Virus record (IMG/VR): IMGVR_UViG_3300009502_002963
Span: 1 to 38,780 of that record
Source of the DNA: a virus
Length of the DNA stretch: 38,780 nucleotides
Strand: one strand, 5' to 3'
The number at the start of each line of letters is the position of its first letter. Positions within the stretch are counted from its first letter, which is position 1. This document shows, piece by piece, positions 7,515 to 14,442 of the stretch. Made by a program: the position numbers and the translations under genes. The notes under the pieces are model-generated. The model made no database searches. It had not been told where the DNA came from and worked only from the letters and a program-made list of their open reading frames with translations.

Positions 7515-7796
7515 TCATACAAGACTGTTCGCCTCGCAAAACTTCATCCCCGCCGCCGTGATAAACCAAAACGGCGGCAAGCCGGGCGACATCGCGGCGG
7601 CGCGCTCGGTCTGGCGCGGCTCGACGTTGCCTTCGCCACGCAGCAATTCGAGCGATGCGTCCACCTGGTTGGCGTCGCACTTCACGTCATCTTGCACAAT
7701 CTGGCAAAGGCGCGCGGCGGTCCGTCCGAGCGGCGTCACACGGTAGAGTTCGCGCAGCAGCGCGCAGCGAAGGTCGTAGAGTTGTTGGGGATTCAT
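7515..7796 (-). CDS. Hypothetical protein, winged-helix-like
   Basis: A 93-residue protein starting MNPQQLYDLR. The pattern of helix (LLRELYRVTPLGRTAARLCQIV), helix (NQVDASLELLRGEGNVEPRQ) and a final strand-like WFITAAGMKFCEANSLV resembles a small winged-helix fold, but no family was recognised. The frame is open upstream to 7910, into the spanin-like gene; the ATG at 7796 was preferred because AAGGGAA lies upstream and it avoids that overlap. Confidence 0.6.
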   Translation of the reverse strand: MNPQQLYDLRCALLRELYRVTPLGRTAARLCQIVQDDVKCDANQVDASLELLRGEGNVEPRQTERAAAMSPGLPPFWFITAAGMKFCEANSLV

Positions 7797-7815
7797 GCGC
7801 TGGTTTCCCTTGCCG

Positions 7816-8319
7816 TCAGTTTTTGATTCGTCCCGCCAGGTTGGCCAGCCCCTCGGCAACGTCGGATAGTTTCCTGCTCGTGGATTCGAGCCATTCACTT
7901 TGGTTTTCACTCCTCTCCGTCAGCTTCGAGATGTCCGTCTCGATCCGGGTGAGTTGGACGTGAAGTTTCTCGCGTGATGATTTGTTCGCCTCGTCTCGCC
8001 GGGTGGCATCTGCCTTGATCGCTTCAAGCTCGGCGTCGAGCTTCTTGTGGCGCGCGTCGCAGTCCCCGGCGTCAGCAAACTCCGGCGGAAAAGTGACCGA
8101 GCGCGGCTTCGGCTGGTTGCCCTCGCGCATCTTCCGCCCCTCGTTGATTGCGGCCAGCGTGTAATAGACGCCCGCCGCAATAGCGAAGAGAGCAACGATG
8201 ATCCACCCAATGGCCTGGTAGCTGTCGGGCAACGGCAGCGCCGCAACCAACTGTCCACTGCCCACTGCCCACTGCCCGCTGATTGCTGAAAGCTGATGGC
8301 TGAGTGCTGTCTCGAACAT
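7816..8319 (-). CDS. Membrane-anchored coiled-coil protein (inner spanin candidate)
   Basis: A 167-residue protein with one transmembrane helix (about residues 36-57, GWIIVALFAIAAGVYYTLA), then a charged region and a long coiled coil (about 90-165, heptad-rich ELEAIKADATRR to KLSDVAEGLANLAG). A membrane anchor plus periplasmic coiled coil is the form of Rz-type i-spanins. Residues 4-24 are encoded by the nine-unit heptamer array at 8248-8310, so the extreme N-terminus looks like repeat-derived addition. The ATG at 8319 is preferred because the 41-bp promoter-like element ends 30 nt before it, the same spacing as at the other late operon. It is the first gene of the leftward late operon. Confidence 0.65.
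   Translation of the reverse strand: MFETALSHQLSAISGQWAVGSGQLVAALPLPDSYQAIGWIIVALFAIAAGVYYTLAAINEGRKMREGNQPKPRSVTFPPEFADAGDCDARHKKLDAELEAIKADATRRDEANKSSREKLHVQLTRIETDISKLTERSENQSEWLESTSRKLSDVAEGLANLAGRIKN
8248..8310. repeat. Heptamer tandem array, nine units
   Basis: Nine consecutive 7-bp units that drift in sequence while keeping register: CAACTGT, CCACTGC (three times), CCGCTGA, TTGCTGA, AAGCTGA, TGGCTGA, GTGCTGT. The core CTG is fixed and the other positions vary. It is translated as the N-terminus of the spanin-like protein. It is the longest array in the window. Confidence 0.9.
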
Positions 8320-8349
8320 GCCCGCCACGCTACGCGCCCGCGTGGCGTG

Positions 8350-8390
8350 CCGTCATGCGATGGTGTCTATGCTTTCCACCCTTTCCAGAA
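8350..8390 (-). promoter_or_regulatory. Candidate late promoter/activator site, leftward copy
   Basis: A 41-bp element matching 23481-23521 in inverted orientation, 39/41 identical; the outer 32 bp (8359-8390) are identical. Read on the minus strand it contains TGGAAAGGG and TGGAAAGCA in tandem (9-bp direct repeat), then ATAGACACCATC. It ends 30 nt before the start codon of the leftward late operon; the other copy ends 29 nt before the rightward late operon. Equal spacing and orientation towards the genes argue for a shared promoter or activator-binding site, comparable in role to Mu C-dependent late promoters. Confidence 0.6.
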
Positions 8391-8467
8391 TATCTGCCCG
8401 GATGGAAGACGGCAGATGGAAGATGGGATTTTGAGACGGCAGCCGGCAGTCGCAGTCGGGAGATAGA

Positions 8468-8524
8468 GCGGCGGCGGCCCACCAAGGAGCAACGGGCTTG
8501 TGGAACCCGCCGGGCCGCCGCCGC
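8468..8524. terminator. Strong GC hairpin between repressor operon and late operon
   Basis: Perfect 13-bp stem: GCGGCGGCGGCCC at 8468-8480 pairs with 8512-8524, with an inner CGGG/CCCG stem. It lies just past the end of the DUF2939 gene and about 80 bp upstream of the late promoter candidate, where a terminator would insulate the late operon from repressor-operon transcription. It lacks a U-tract, so a factor-dependent terminator or a dispersed palindrome are both possible. Confidence 0.5.
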
Positions 8525-8544
8525 TAAAGAAACCACTCTTGCCG

Positions 8545-9147
8545 TCAGCGTGCGGTGGAAACCTGTCGATTTGAAAACGTATCCATCGGCATCTGGACCC
8601 GCCGCAGCTTCCATCCAAAATCCGCAAAACCAAAAAACAGATTTATCTCGCCGTCAGTCAGGGCAAAGACCGTCGGGGACACAAAGCCAGCCCATTCAAA
8701 TTTGTCGGTTTTGAGCAGGCGTTTCATCCTATCGTTCATGGCGTTTTCCTTTTCGGCCGCCGGTGAATCCCCCTTCATTATCTCGACGAAGCCAGACGGT
8801 GTAACATATTGATCTATCAGCGATCCAACGATCATGGGACCGAAGAAAAAAGCGGCTGCATGGGCGACACCGTCACTGACATCTTCGGTTTGCGGTTTGG
8901 ATTTCAGATCCGCCAACATCTGAGCTTTGAAATCCTCCTTCAAACCATCGCGCACTTTCGGGAAATCCACGAGCCAGTCAAGCCTTACAGTGTCGCGTTG
9001 TTCGACCGCCGCCTTCAGGGAATAGAGGACGAAGACGGCATCGCCAGCGTAGTAGAGCAGCGCGGCGGGGATAGCCCAATAAAACAGCCTCCGCGCAAAT
9101 GAGACGGACGGAGTTGAGGGGTCGCTGAGATATTTGCTCTGCCTCAT
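8545..9147 (-). CDS. DUF2939 membrane-anchored protein (lysogenic cargo candidate)
   Basis: A 200-residue protein with one N-terminal membrane helix (about residues 20-42) followed by the DUF2939 signature: LYSLKAAVEQRDTVRLD-LVDFPKVRDGLKEDF. The domain continues to a C-terminal FGFADFGWKLRRVQMP strand region. DUF2939 proteins are found in bacterial chromosomes and their function is unknown. It is co-directional with, and 14 bp behind, the repressor gene, so it is probably expressed in the lysogen. That position makes it a moron (lysogenic conversion) candidate rather than a phage growth gene. GGAGA lies about 11 nt before the ATG. Confidence 0.75.
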   Translation of the reverse strand: MRQSKYLSDPSTPSVSFARRLFYWAIPAALLYYAGDAVFVLYSLKAAVEQRDTVRLDWLVDFPKVRDGLKEDFKAQMLADLKSKPQTEDVSDGVAHAAAFFFGPMIVGSLIDQYVTPSGFVEIMKGDSPAAEKENAMNDRMKRLLKTDKFEWAGFVSPTVFALTDGEINLFFGFADFGWKLRRVQMPMDTFSNRQVSTAR

Positions 9148-9161
9148 CGTCGGGCGTTCTC

Positions 9162-9890
9162 CTACAGTTTCCTGAACACACCCACTACCGGATAGATGAA
9201 TCGGAAGTCGCTCAGGTTGAACTCCAGCGGCGGGTAATCCGGGTTGACACTCACAAGACGAACCTTAGTGCCATTCGGGCCAAAGCGGAAGAATTTTTTC
9301 AGAAAGACGCCGTGATCCTTGCGCGTGCGAGCGATTACGACGTTGCCGCTCTGAGCTTCCTTGTTTGGTGAAACGGTGACACGACTCCCCTCACTGATCA
9401 TTGGTTCCATCGAGTTGCCTTGCACGATCAAACCAAAAGCGTTTTCATCCCGACTCTCCGTTGGAATTTTCTCATCGAGAAAATTTGCCAGATCGTTGTA
9501 GTCCTTGGCGGCCCCGGCTGTCGCCCAGGACACAACAGGAATCCACCGCAGTTGCGGCATCGCTTCCAGCCGCACTTCGCCTTTCAAGCCTGCTGGCACG
9601 CCCAAAGCTTTCGCCATCTGCTCGTTATTAGGCGATGGCTCATCGTCCGGTGCTTCGGAAATATGCTTGGGGCCGGCTCCGAAGCGCAGCCACTTCCAGT
9701 TCAACTCTAAAGCGGCGCAAACGTCGCGCAGCAACCTCTCGCTAAAGGAACCTGCGCGCTCGATCTCATAGATTGGCTGGAGACTACAGCGCGCCTTCTT
9801 TCCAACATCAGCCAGCGTTAGTTTTCGATCTTCGCGTTCGCGGCGAAGGCGGTTAGCGATTTCAGTCTTGTCCCGATCTGGAATCTTCAC
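9162..9890 (-). CDS. CI/LexA-type phage repressor (S24 peptidase)
   Basis: A 242-residue repressor. The N-terminal helix-turn-helix (about residues 8-62, RLRREREDRKLTLADVGKKA) should bind operators in the adjacent divergent region. The C-terminal S24 domain has catalytic Ser160 in QGNSMEPM and Lys198 in GVFLKK. The probable self-cleavage bond is Ala125-Gly126 in SWATAGAA. Induction by RecA-stimulated autocleavage is therefore likely, unlike the Mu c repressor, which is not cleaved this way. The start is GTG at 9890 with GGAGGG five nt upstream. It maintains lysogeny by shutting off the early operon that begins at 9975. Confidence 0.9.
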   Translation of the reverse strand: MKIPDRDKTEIANRLRREREDRKLTLADVGKKARCSLQPIYEIERAGSFSERLLRDVCAALELNWKWLRFGAGPKHISEAPDDEPSPNNEQMAKALGVPAGLKGEVRLEAMPQLRWIPVVSWATAGAAKDYNDLANFLDEKIPTESRDENAFGLIVQGNSMEPMISEGSRVTVSPNKEAQSGNVVIARTRKDHGVFLKKFFRFGPNGTKVRLVSVNPDYPPLEFNLSDFRFIYPVVGVFRKL

Positions 9891-9974
9891 AAAAACCCTC
9901 CGTTTATAAATTTAAGAAAGAATGAAAAAAGAGCTTGACCCTTTTCATAATTTATTAATAATGGGCGCATTCAA
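9891..9974. promoter_or_regulatory. AT-rich divergent control region (repressor/early promoter and operators)
   Basis: This 84-bp gap between repressor and early operon is strikingly AT-rich against the GC-rich surroundings. A plausible rightward early promoter has -35 TTGACC at 9935-9940 and an AT-rich -10 around AATAAT (9957-9962, 16-bp spacing). Two inverted AATTTAT-type words (near 9904-9911 and 9950-9957) could be half-operators for the repressor or the Ner-like protein. The leftward repressor promoter must also lie here, but no clear box stands out. Confidence 0.65.
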
Positions 9975-10211
9975 ATGAAACGTTCGCAACAACGCGCGAG
10001 TGTCCCGCCGAGCCGATCTTCCGTCAACACCGAAGTTGCTGCTGGTTTGGAGATTCGTTTCGCTCTGGCTCGAAAGGGTTACACGTTTGCCAGTTGGGGG
10101 CGCGAGCGCGACTGGTCGCGAACACAAGTTTCCCTGGCCGCCAACCGCAAACGCACCGACCGGCGCTCGCGCGAGATTCTCGCCGCGCTGGAAAAGGAGA
10201 TCAGTCAATGA
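9975..10211 (+). CDS. Ner-like early transcription regulator
   Basis: A 78-residue basic protein, first gene of the rightward operon and divergent from the repressor, the position of ner in Mu. The core IRFALARKGYTFASWGRERDWSRTQVS and the ending REILAALEKEI match the layout of small Ner/HTH proteins that damp early transcription. The first 20 residues are Arg/Ser-rich. The start has no good ribosome site and lies very close to the predicted transcript start, so a leaderless mRNA is possible. Confidence 0.65.
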   Translation: MKRSQQRASVPPSRSSVNTEVAAGLEIRFALARKGYTFASWGRERDWSRTQVSLAANRKRTDRRSREILAALEKEISQ

Positions 10212-10564
10212 AACACACGCCCGACATTCGCAACGGAATTGATTACGCGGACCGCTCACGGCCGTGGCTCGCCATCCCCAAAGCGGGACAGTTGCTGAGA
10301 GGCATGGCCGAGTGGTGTGCATACATGGACCATAACGAATTGGCTCCAGCCACCGAGTGGGAGGAAGTGCAGTTCAAAGCGTGGGCGATCATTGAAACGG
10401 TCCAGATGGTCGCGGCCAAACTGAAGGCGGCGCTGAAACAAAAAAACACCTCCGAACCTCGTGGAGTTGGCGGATTGCGCAAGACGGCCGGATGGCGCAC
10501 CGGTCACACAAACAAACCGTCCGCCAACTCCCATCTTTCCGCCAAGAGCGGAGGCAAGCGATGA
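10208..10564 (+). CDS. Hypothetical early protein
   Basis: A 118-residue protein starting MKHTPDIRNG. The central region is helical (EVQFKAWAIIETVQMVAAKLKAALKQ) and the C-terminus is basic and low-complexity (AKSGGKR). It overlaps the Ner-like gene and the next membrane protein gene by 4 bp on each side. No family recognised. Confidence 0.65.
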   Translation: MKHTPDIRNGIDYADRSRPWLAIPKAGQLLRGMAEWCAYMDHNELAPATEWEEVQFKAWAIIETVQMVAAKLKAALKQKNTSEPRGVGGLRKTAGWRTGHTNKPSANSHLSAKSGGKR

Positions 10565-10665
10565 GCGATATGGCGATCCTGATCATTTGCATCACGGTGA
10601 TTGTTGTCTCCCCATGCGCACTTGTCGGACTTGTGGTGTTCATCGGCTGGAGGTTAAACCGATGA
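10561..10665 (+). CDS. 34-residue membrane peptide
   Basis: Starts MSDMAILIICITVIVV, with one membrane-spanning helix of about 25 residues and a short basic tail GWRLNR. ATGA overlaps at both ends support translation. Small single-span proteins are common in phage early operons; function unknown. Confidence 0.6.
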   Translation: MSDMAILIICITVIVVSPCALVGLVVFIGWRLNR

Positions 10666-10907
10666 CCGCGCGCCAAGTCGAACTCAAGCGGCTTGCGTCC
10701 GAGGCCAGGGAGATGGCGAACCGATGGGGCGGCCTGGCCGCGTCTTTGATCGTGCTACGCGATGCCCGTCGCCCGCGCTGCCAGGCCGAATCTGCTGCTG
10801 TTCGTATCCGCCAGGCAAACGCCGTTACCTCGGCGTCGGCGCGGCTGCAAGATTCGGTGGACTTCCTCGTTCGCATCAAACTGCTCGCCGCAAAGGAGCG
10901 CCGATGA
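10662..10907 (+). CDS. Hypothetical small helical protein
   Basis: An 81-residue, Ala/Arg-rich helical protein starting MTARQVELKR, ending LVRIKLLAAKERR. It overlaps both neighbours by 4 bp. No family recognised. Confidence 0.6.
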   Translation: MTARQVELKRLASEAREMANRWGGLAASLIVLRDARRPRCQAESAAVRIRQANAVTSASARLQDSVDFLVRIKLLAAKERR

Positions 10908-11158
10908 TTCCCAATTCCCCACTGCCCACTGGCAACTGCCCACTGCCCACTAGCGCGGCTCCGCTTCCGCTCTTTCTCCGGCAGCACCGCGCCGCCGCCG
11001 CGCTCTTCCGTTCCTGCGTCTGCGGTCATCCGCAATGGAAGCACACCGCCTTCAGCTACGGCTGCCGCGAATCCGGCTGCCACTGTGAATTTTTTGACGA
11101 GGCGCCCGTTGCGTCTCAGAAGTCAGAAGCCAGCAGTCAGAAGTCAGCAAGCCACTAA
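10904..11158 (+). CDS. Small Cys/His-cluster protein with repeat-encoded ends
   Basis: An 84-residue protein whose middle (about 40-65) holds a metal-binding-like cluster: CVCGHPQWKH, then C-x4-C-x-C ending CHCEFF. Both ends are encoded by heptamer arrays (10918-10952 gives the Pro/Leu-rich N-terminus; 11115-11149 gives the Gln-Lys-Ser C-terminus). The functional core is therefore only about 50 residues. It overlaps the preceding gene by 4 bp. The role is unknown; nucleic-acid or protein binding through zinc is plausible. Confidence 0.55.
   Translation: MIPNSPLPTGNCPLPTSAAPLPLFLRQHRAAAALFRSCVCGHPQWKHTAFSYGCRESGCHCEFFDEAPVASQKSEASSQKSASH
10918..10952. repeat. Heptamer tandem array (CCCACTG type)
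   Basis: Five 7-bp units, CCCACTG with variants GCAACTG and CCCACTA, beginning 14 nt after an ATG and translated as part of the N-terminus of the small Cys/His protein. Confidence 0.85.
11115..11149. repeat. Heptamer tandem array (GTCAGAA type)
   Basis: Five 7-bp units, CTCAGAA, GTCAGAA, GCCAGCA, GTCAGAA, GTCAGCA, at the 3' end of the preceding coding sequence and about 45 bp before the ParB-like gene. Confidence 0.85.
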
Positions 11159-11194
11159 ACCTCAACCCCAAAATCCAAGGAGCAAGAAGAGAAC

Positions 11195-12049
11195 ATGGAG
11201 CCAAGCAACAAGATCGTCATGATGAAGGTGTCGGAACTCAGCAATCATCCCGTTGCGGACCTGATTCCGATGCTGCCGGAAGATCACCCGAAATATAAAG
11301 CGCTGGTGGATAGTATTGGTGCCGACGGTGTCCAGGAGCCGTTGATTTGCGATCCGAAGGGGCGTGTCTCGAATGGACGCCACCGCCTGCGCGGAGCCAG
11401 AAACTTTCCGAGCATCGAAGAACTGCCGTGCATCGTGAAGCCGGAGGATCAGGTTGCGACCATCGCCATGCAGACGGCGCTGGCGCGGCGCGATTTCAAC
11501 GAGAGCCAGCGCGCCATCATGATCGCGGTGCTATTTCCCAAGACCGCTGCCGAGAGGAAAGCAGCCAGTCTGGCAAACCTCCGAAATGTCGGAAAAGGGT
11601 CAAAACCCCTGATTTCCTCGAACACTACGGAGTGTGGCAACAGCGTCACCATCAAGGAGTTCTCCGCGCAGCACGACGTTGGCCTAGCTTTCATGGAATA
11701 CGCGCTACGCGTCATGGGCCAACCGACCGAGCGCCGCGAACGGGCCATCAACGATGTCATGCAGCGGGGCATCGGCCTTGGCCGCGTGGTCGCCGGATGG
11801 GGCGGGAAGGATGCGGCGGACGCCGGCAAGACGAAGCCGATCAAGAACTACGGCAAACTGATTGGAGGCGCGTTCCTCAGCCTCACTCGGCATGGCTGTG
11901 GGTTCAACAAGATCGCCAAGGCCGGCATTGCCGGGGCGATCTTGCGCGATGCCGAGAAAATGCCAGCCAAACTTCCCGAACCGTTGGTCAAGGCCGTCAT
12001 GCGCGGTTGCAAGGCGCGTATCGAAGCTCTCAAGGAAGGCGCGCGATGA
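11195..12049 (+). CDS. ParB-like (ParB/Srx fold) protein
   Basis: A 284-residue protein with a ParB N-terminal-like domain (residues 8-92): KVSELSNHP, then LVDSIGADGVQEPL, and the nucleotide-binding signature GRVSNGRHRLRGAR. The remaining two thirds are helical and contain a Lys/Arg-rich DNA-binding-like part. ParB-fold proteins bind CTP and DNA, and in transposable phages such genes often sit just before the transposase. A role in transposition control or plasmid-like partition is inferred only. AAGGAG lies upstream of the ATG, and the stop overlaps the next ATG by 4 bp. Confidence 0.75.
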   Translation: MEPSNKIVMMKVSELSNHPVADLIPMLPEDHPKYKALVDSIGADGVQEPLICDPKGRVSNGRHRLRGARNFPSIEELPCIVKPEDQVATIAMQTALARRDFNESQRAIMIAVLFPKTAAERKAASLANLRNVGKGSKPLISSNTTECGNSVTIKEFSAQHDVGLAFMEYALRVMGQPTERRERAINDVMQRGIGLGRVVAGWGGKDAADAGKTKPIKNYGKLIGGAFLSLTRHGCGFNKIAKAGIAGAILRDAEKMPAKLPEPLVKAVMRGCKARIEALKEGAR

Positions 12050-12279
12050 ATCCCGGCCTGAATCCAAACGACGGGGACCGGGCCGAGTTTGTCCGCATGA
12101 TTGATGTGCGACACGGCGATCAACTCTACCTCTATAAAAAGTGGCAGACGGTGCGCAAGGTCCGCGTCTTCGCAACGGGGATTCATGCTTGGTTTGAAGG
12201 AATAAAAACGCATCGCCAATTCACCCACGGTCTTGTTGCCAGAAAACTTCCTGACGTGCCAACCGAACTGGCGCGATGA
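12046..12279 (+). CDS. Hypothetical protein upstream of transposase
   Basis: A 77-residue protein starting MNPGLNPNDG, with a beta-rich look (DQLYLYKKWQTVRKVRVFATGIHAWFEG). It overlaps the ParB-like gene and the transposase by 4 bp each, so the transposase is translationally coupled to it. No family recognised. Confidence 0.6.
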   Translation: MNPGLNPNDGDRAEFVRMIDVRHGDQLYLYKKWQTVRKVRVFATGIHAWFEGIKTHRQFTHGLVARKLPDVPTELAR

Positions 12280-14438
12280 ACGAATCAACAATCACTGTAG
12301 CGGCGGTCTGTGACCGCCGGTCCGGGAACGCGAGCAATAGAGCCGTGGGAGAGCCACGGACAAGGGAGTGCATCCCCATCATTGAACAGCCCGCGTGCGA
12401 ACCTCCCGCTGCCGACTCTAATCCCGGCATCCCGGATCGGCGGTCACAGACCGCCGCTACAGCCGCCGACGCGACCGATTCCCACTGCCCACTGCCCACT
12501 GCCCACTGCCAACTTTCCGTCTCTCCCTGGGCATCGTCGCGCGCGAAAGCGGTCCGCAAATGGCTCGCGCTTCAGGCGGAGGGATTGTCATCGGTCGCCG
12601 CCGCAAGAGAGGTCGGGCATCCGAGAATCACGCTGCGCAACTGGTCGCTCAAGCTCGTCGCGGGCGGCGAGCCGGGACTGGAGCGCGGCTACCACCGAAG
12701 CGGGAGGAAACAAAAGGTGACGCTCAACGCCGCGGAGAAAAAAACCGCCCGCAAGTTCGCGCTCAAGACCGAGAGCACGCCGATGGGCATCGAGTTGATG
12801 GCCGACTCGGAGGTGTGCCGGCCGGAGGTCCGCGAGGTCATCGCGGGCTACCGGCAGACCGGATGCTATCCGCGAAGCCTGATGCGCCAGGTGCGCGTGA
12901 CTTCCGAGGAAATGGCTGCGGCGCGGGGCGCGGAGGATTTGCGGTCGGTGGCATTCAGCGTGCGTCGCGGGATGTTCGGCTACGACGACGAAGGCGCATG
13001 GGTGCCGGTCAACAGCGGCGACATCGTGGAGTTCGACGACGTGTCCACGGACGTGCCGTTTTTCTGGCAGGATCCGGACGGCTATTGGCGCGTGGGCCGG
13101 CAGATTTTGATGGCGCGCGACGTGCGCAGCGGGAAGTGGCTCGGCGTTTATCCGGTCGCTCGTTTCGGGGACAGTTACCGCGGCGAGGACATTGCGCGGT
13201 TCATCGAATTGCTCGTGCGGCGTTGGGGGCGGTTCGGACGGTTGCGGCTGGAACGCGGTCGCTGGGAGAATAACGCGGTGGACGGCATCCGCGTGCACGC
13301 CGACGGCAGCCGTTGGGGCGGCATCTCCAGCGTGATTCGCGTGGACCACGTATTTGCTTCGACGGCCAAGGGCGGCATCGAATCGGCGTTCCGTCCGTTC
13401 CACAAGATCATGGGCGTCTATGGCGTGCGCATCGGCAAAACGCGCGGCGAATACGAGCAGGCCACCGACGACATGATGGCGGTCAACGCGCAAAAGGCCG
13501 ACCCGCGCAAGTGCGGCTTCATTCCCTGGGGCGAGGAACTCATCCACAAGCTCGTCAAGGGCTGCCAGTTTTTGAACCGGCGCGTGCGTCGCTGCGACGG
13601 GCTTCCGCCGGAAGCGCCCGATGTGACCTGGGCACGCGACATGGCTACCATCGGCGGCACGCTGCCGGCCGTGGGCGAACAGGATTTCTGGATGTTCAAG
13701 CCGACGATCCGCATGAAGAGCTTCGGCGTGCAGCTTCCCGGCCACGTCCAGGTGAAGGTCGAGACCTATCCCACGCCGTTCCGGTTCCACGCCGCGACGC
13801 AGGAGGTGCCGTTCATTGAGCGCGGCCATCGCATCATTGCGCGCTTCGATCCGCTGATGCCGGAGGCCGGCTGCGCGCTGTTCAACTTCGAGTCGCGGCC
13901 GATGAACCGCGAGAACTGGAAACGCTTCCAGTTCATCGGCGTCGCGCCGTGGGCGGCGGGCGAGCCGCAGTTCTCCGACTGGAGCGACTACGTTTCGCCG
14001 GCCATCGCCGCGCGCAAACTGCGCACCGCCCAGGTGCGCGCGAGTTTTGCGGCCATCGAGCCGGGCGGACGCGCCGCCGTCGTTCACCTGGAGTCCGACG
14101 GCCGCGGCAATGTGTTGCGCACGGAAGTCGGAGGTCGGAAGTCAGAAGTCAGAAGTCAGAAGCCAACAACGCTCCACGATCCACTTTCCGAGCGCGCCGC
14201 CGAGGGCAGGACCGCTAACGAGCGGGCATTACCCAATCGGGCAAATCCCATCGAAAGCGGCGCGCTCGATATTTCAACGCGGGGAACGGAAACCACTGCG
14301 GACGACTCGGCAGCCTCCCGGCTGCGTCCGCCTAATTCACCCGTTCCCCGCGGAACTTTCGACCGCGCTGCTGCGGCCGATTACATCGCCCGGCGCGAGG
14401 CCGAAGCCCGCGCGCGCGGTGAACTGATCGAAACGTAG
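12276..14438 (+). CDS. MuA-like DDE transposase
   Basis: A 720-residue transposase that would integrate and replicate the phage by transposition. Residues 89-150 hold an HTH-like DNA-binding region (AVRKWLALQAEGLSSVAAAREVGHPRITLRNW is recognisable in parts). The RNase H-fold core starts at about 245. The candidate catalytic triad is Asp254 (VEFDDVS), Glu326 (RLRLERGRWENN) and Glu369 (GGIESAFRPFH). Glu at the second position replaces the Asp of MuA. A beta-barrel-type domain follows to about 600. The first 80 residues are encoded by a 166-bp inverted-repeat element and a heptamer array, and residues 617-630 by another array, so the original N-terminus probably lay near residue 85. The nominal ATG overlaps the previous stop by 4 bp. 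Confidence 0.88.
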   Translation: MNESTITVAAVCDRRSGNASNRAVGEPRTRECIPIIEQPACEPPAADSNPGIPDRRSQTAATAADATDSHCPLPTAHCQLSVSPWASSRAKAVRKWLALQAEGLSSVAAAREVGHPRITLRNWSLKLVAGGEPGLERGYHRSGRKQKVTLNAAEKKTARKFALKTESTPMGIELMADSEVCRPEVREVIAGYRQTGCYPRSLMRQVRVTSEEMAAARGAEDLRSVAFSVRRGMFGYDDEGAWVPVNSGDIVEFDDVSTDVPFFWQDPDGYWRVGRQILMARDVRSGKWLGVYPVARFGDSYRGEDIARFIELLVRRWGRFGRLRLERGRWENNAVDGIRVHADGSRWGGISSVIRVDHVFASTAKGGIESAFRPFHKIMGVYGVRIGKTRGEYEQATDDMMAVNAQKADPRKCGFIPWGEELIHKLVKGCQFLNRRVRRCDGLPPEAPDVTWARDMATIGGTLPAVGEQDFWMFKPTIRMKSFGVQLPGHVQVKVETYPTPFRFHAATQEVPFIERGHRIIARFDPLMPEAGCALFNFESRPMNRENWKRFQFIGVAPWAAGEPQFSDWSDYVSPAIAARKLRTAQVRASFAAIEPGGRAAVVHLESDGRGNVLRTEVGGRKSEVRSQKPTTLHDPLSERAAEGRTANERALPNRANPIESGALDISTRGTETTADDSAASRLRPPNSPVPRGTFDRAAAADYIARREAEARARGELIET
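12296..12461. repeat. 166-bp MITE-like element with 32-bp terminal inverted repeats
   Basis: The left end 12296-12327 (TGTAGCGGCGGTCTGTGACC...) and right end 12430-12461 are inverted copies with 31/32 matches. The interior has no gene of its own. It lies inside the 5' part of the transposase gene and is read through in frame. Such TIR-only elements look like non-autonomous host repeats that moved into the prophage. No clear target duplication was seen. Confidence 0.8.
12481..12508. repeat. Heptamer tandem array (CCCACTG x4)
   Basis: Four identical CCCACTG units, followed by a decayed CCAACTT, directly before the DNA-binding region of the transposase and 19 bp after the MITE-like element. Confidence 0.9.
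14124..14165. repeat. Heptamer tandem array (GAAGTCA type) inside transposase gene
   Basis: Six 7-bp units: GAAGTCG, GAGGTCG, GAAGTCA three times, GAAGCCA. It is in frame in the transposase C-terminal region, adding a Lys-Ser-Glu-Val-Arg-Ser type stretch. Confidence 0.88.
14278..14352. repeat. Nested palindromic element in transposase 3' region
   Basis: A perfect 12-bp inverted pair (CGCGGGGAACGG at 14278-14289 with 14341-14352) encloses a second pair, GCGGAC (14298-14303) with GTCCGC (14326-14331), and an inner GCAGCC/GGCTGC stem. It looks like a mobile palindromic repeat that added about 25 codons to the transposase C-terminus. Confidence 0.7.
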
Positions 14439-14442
14439 AAAA

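Noticed and set aside
12588-14087. Long open frame on the minus strand opposite the transposase (499 codons)
   Set aside because: It is antisense to a clear transposase coding sequence; composition is His/Arg/Ala-rich with no motif. High GC content removes stops from the opposite strand.
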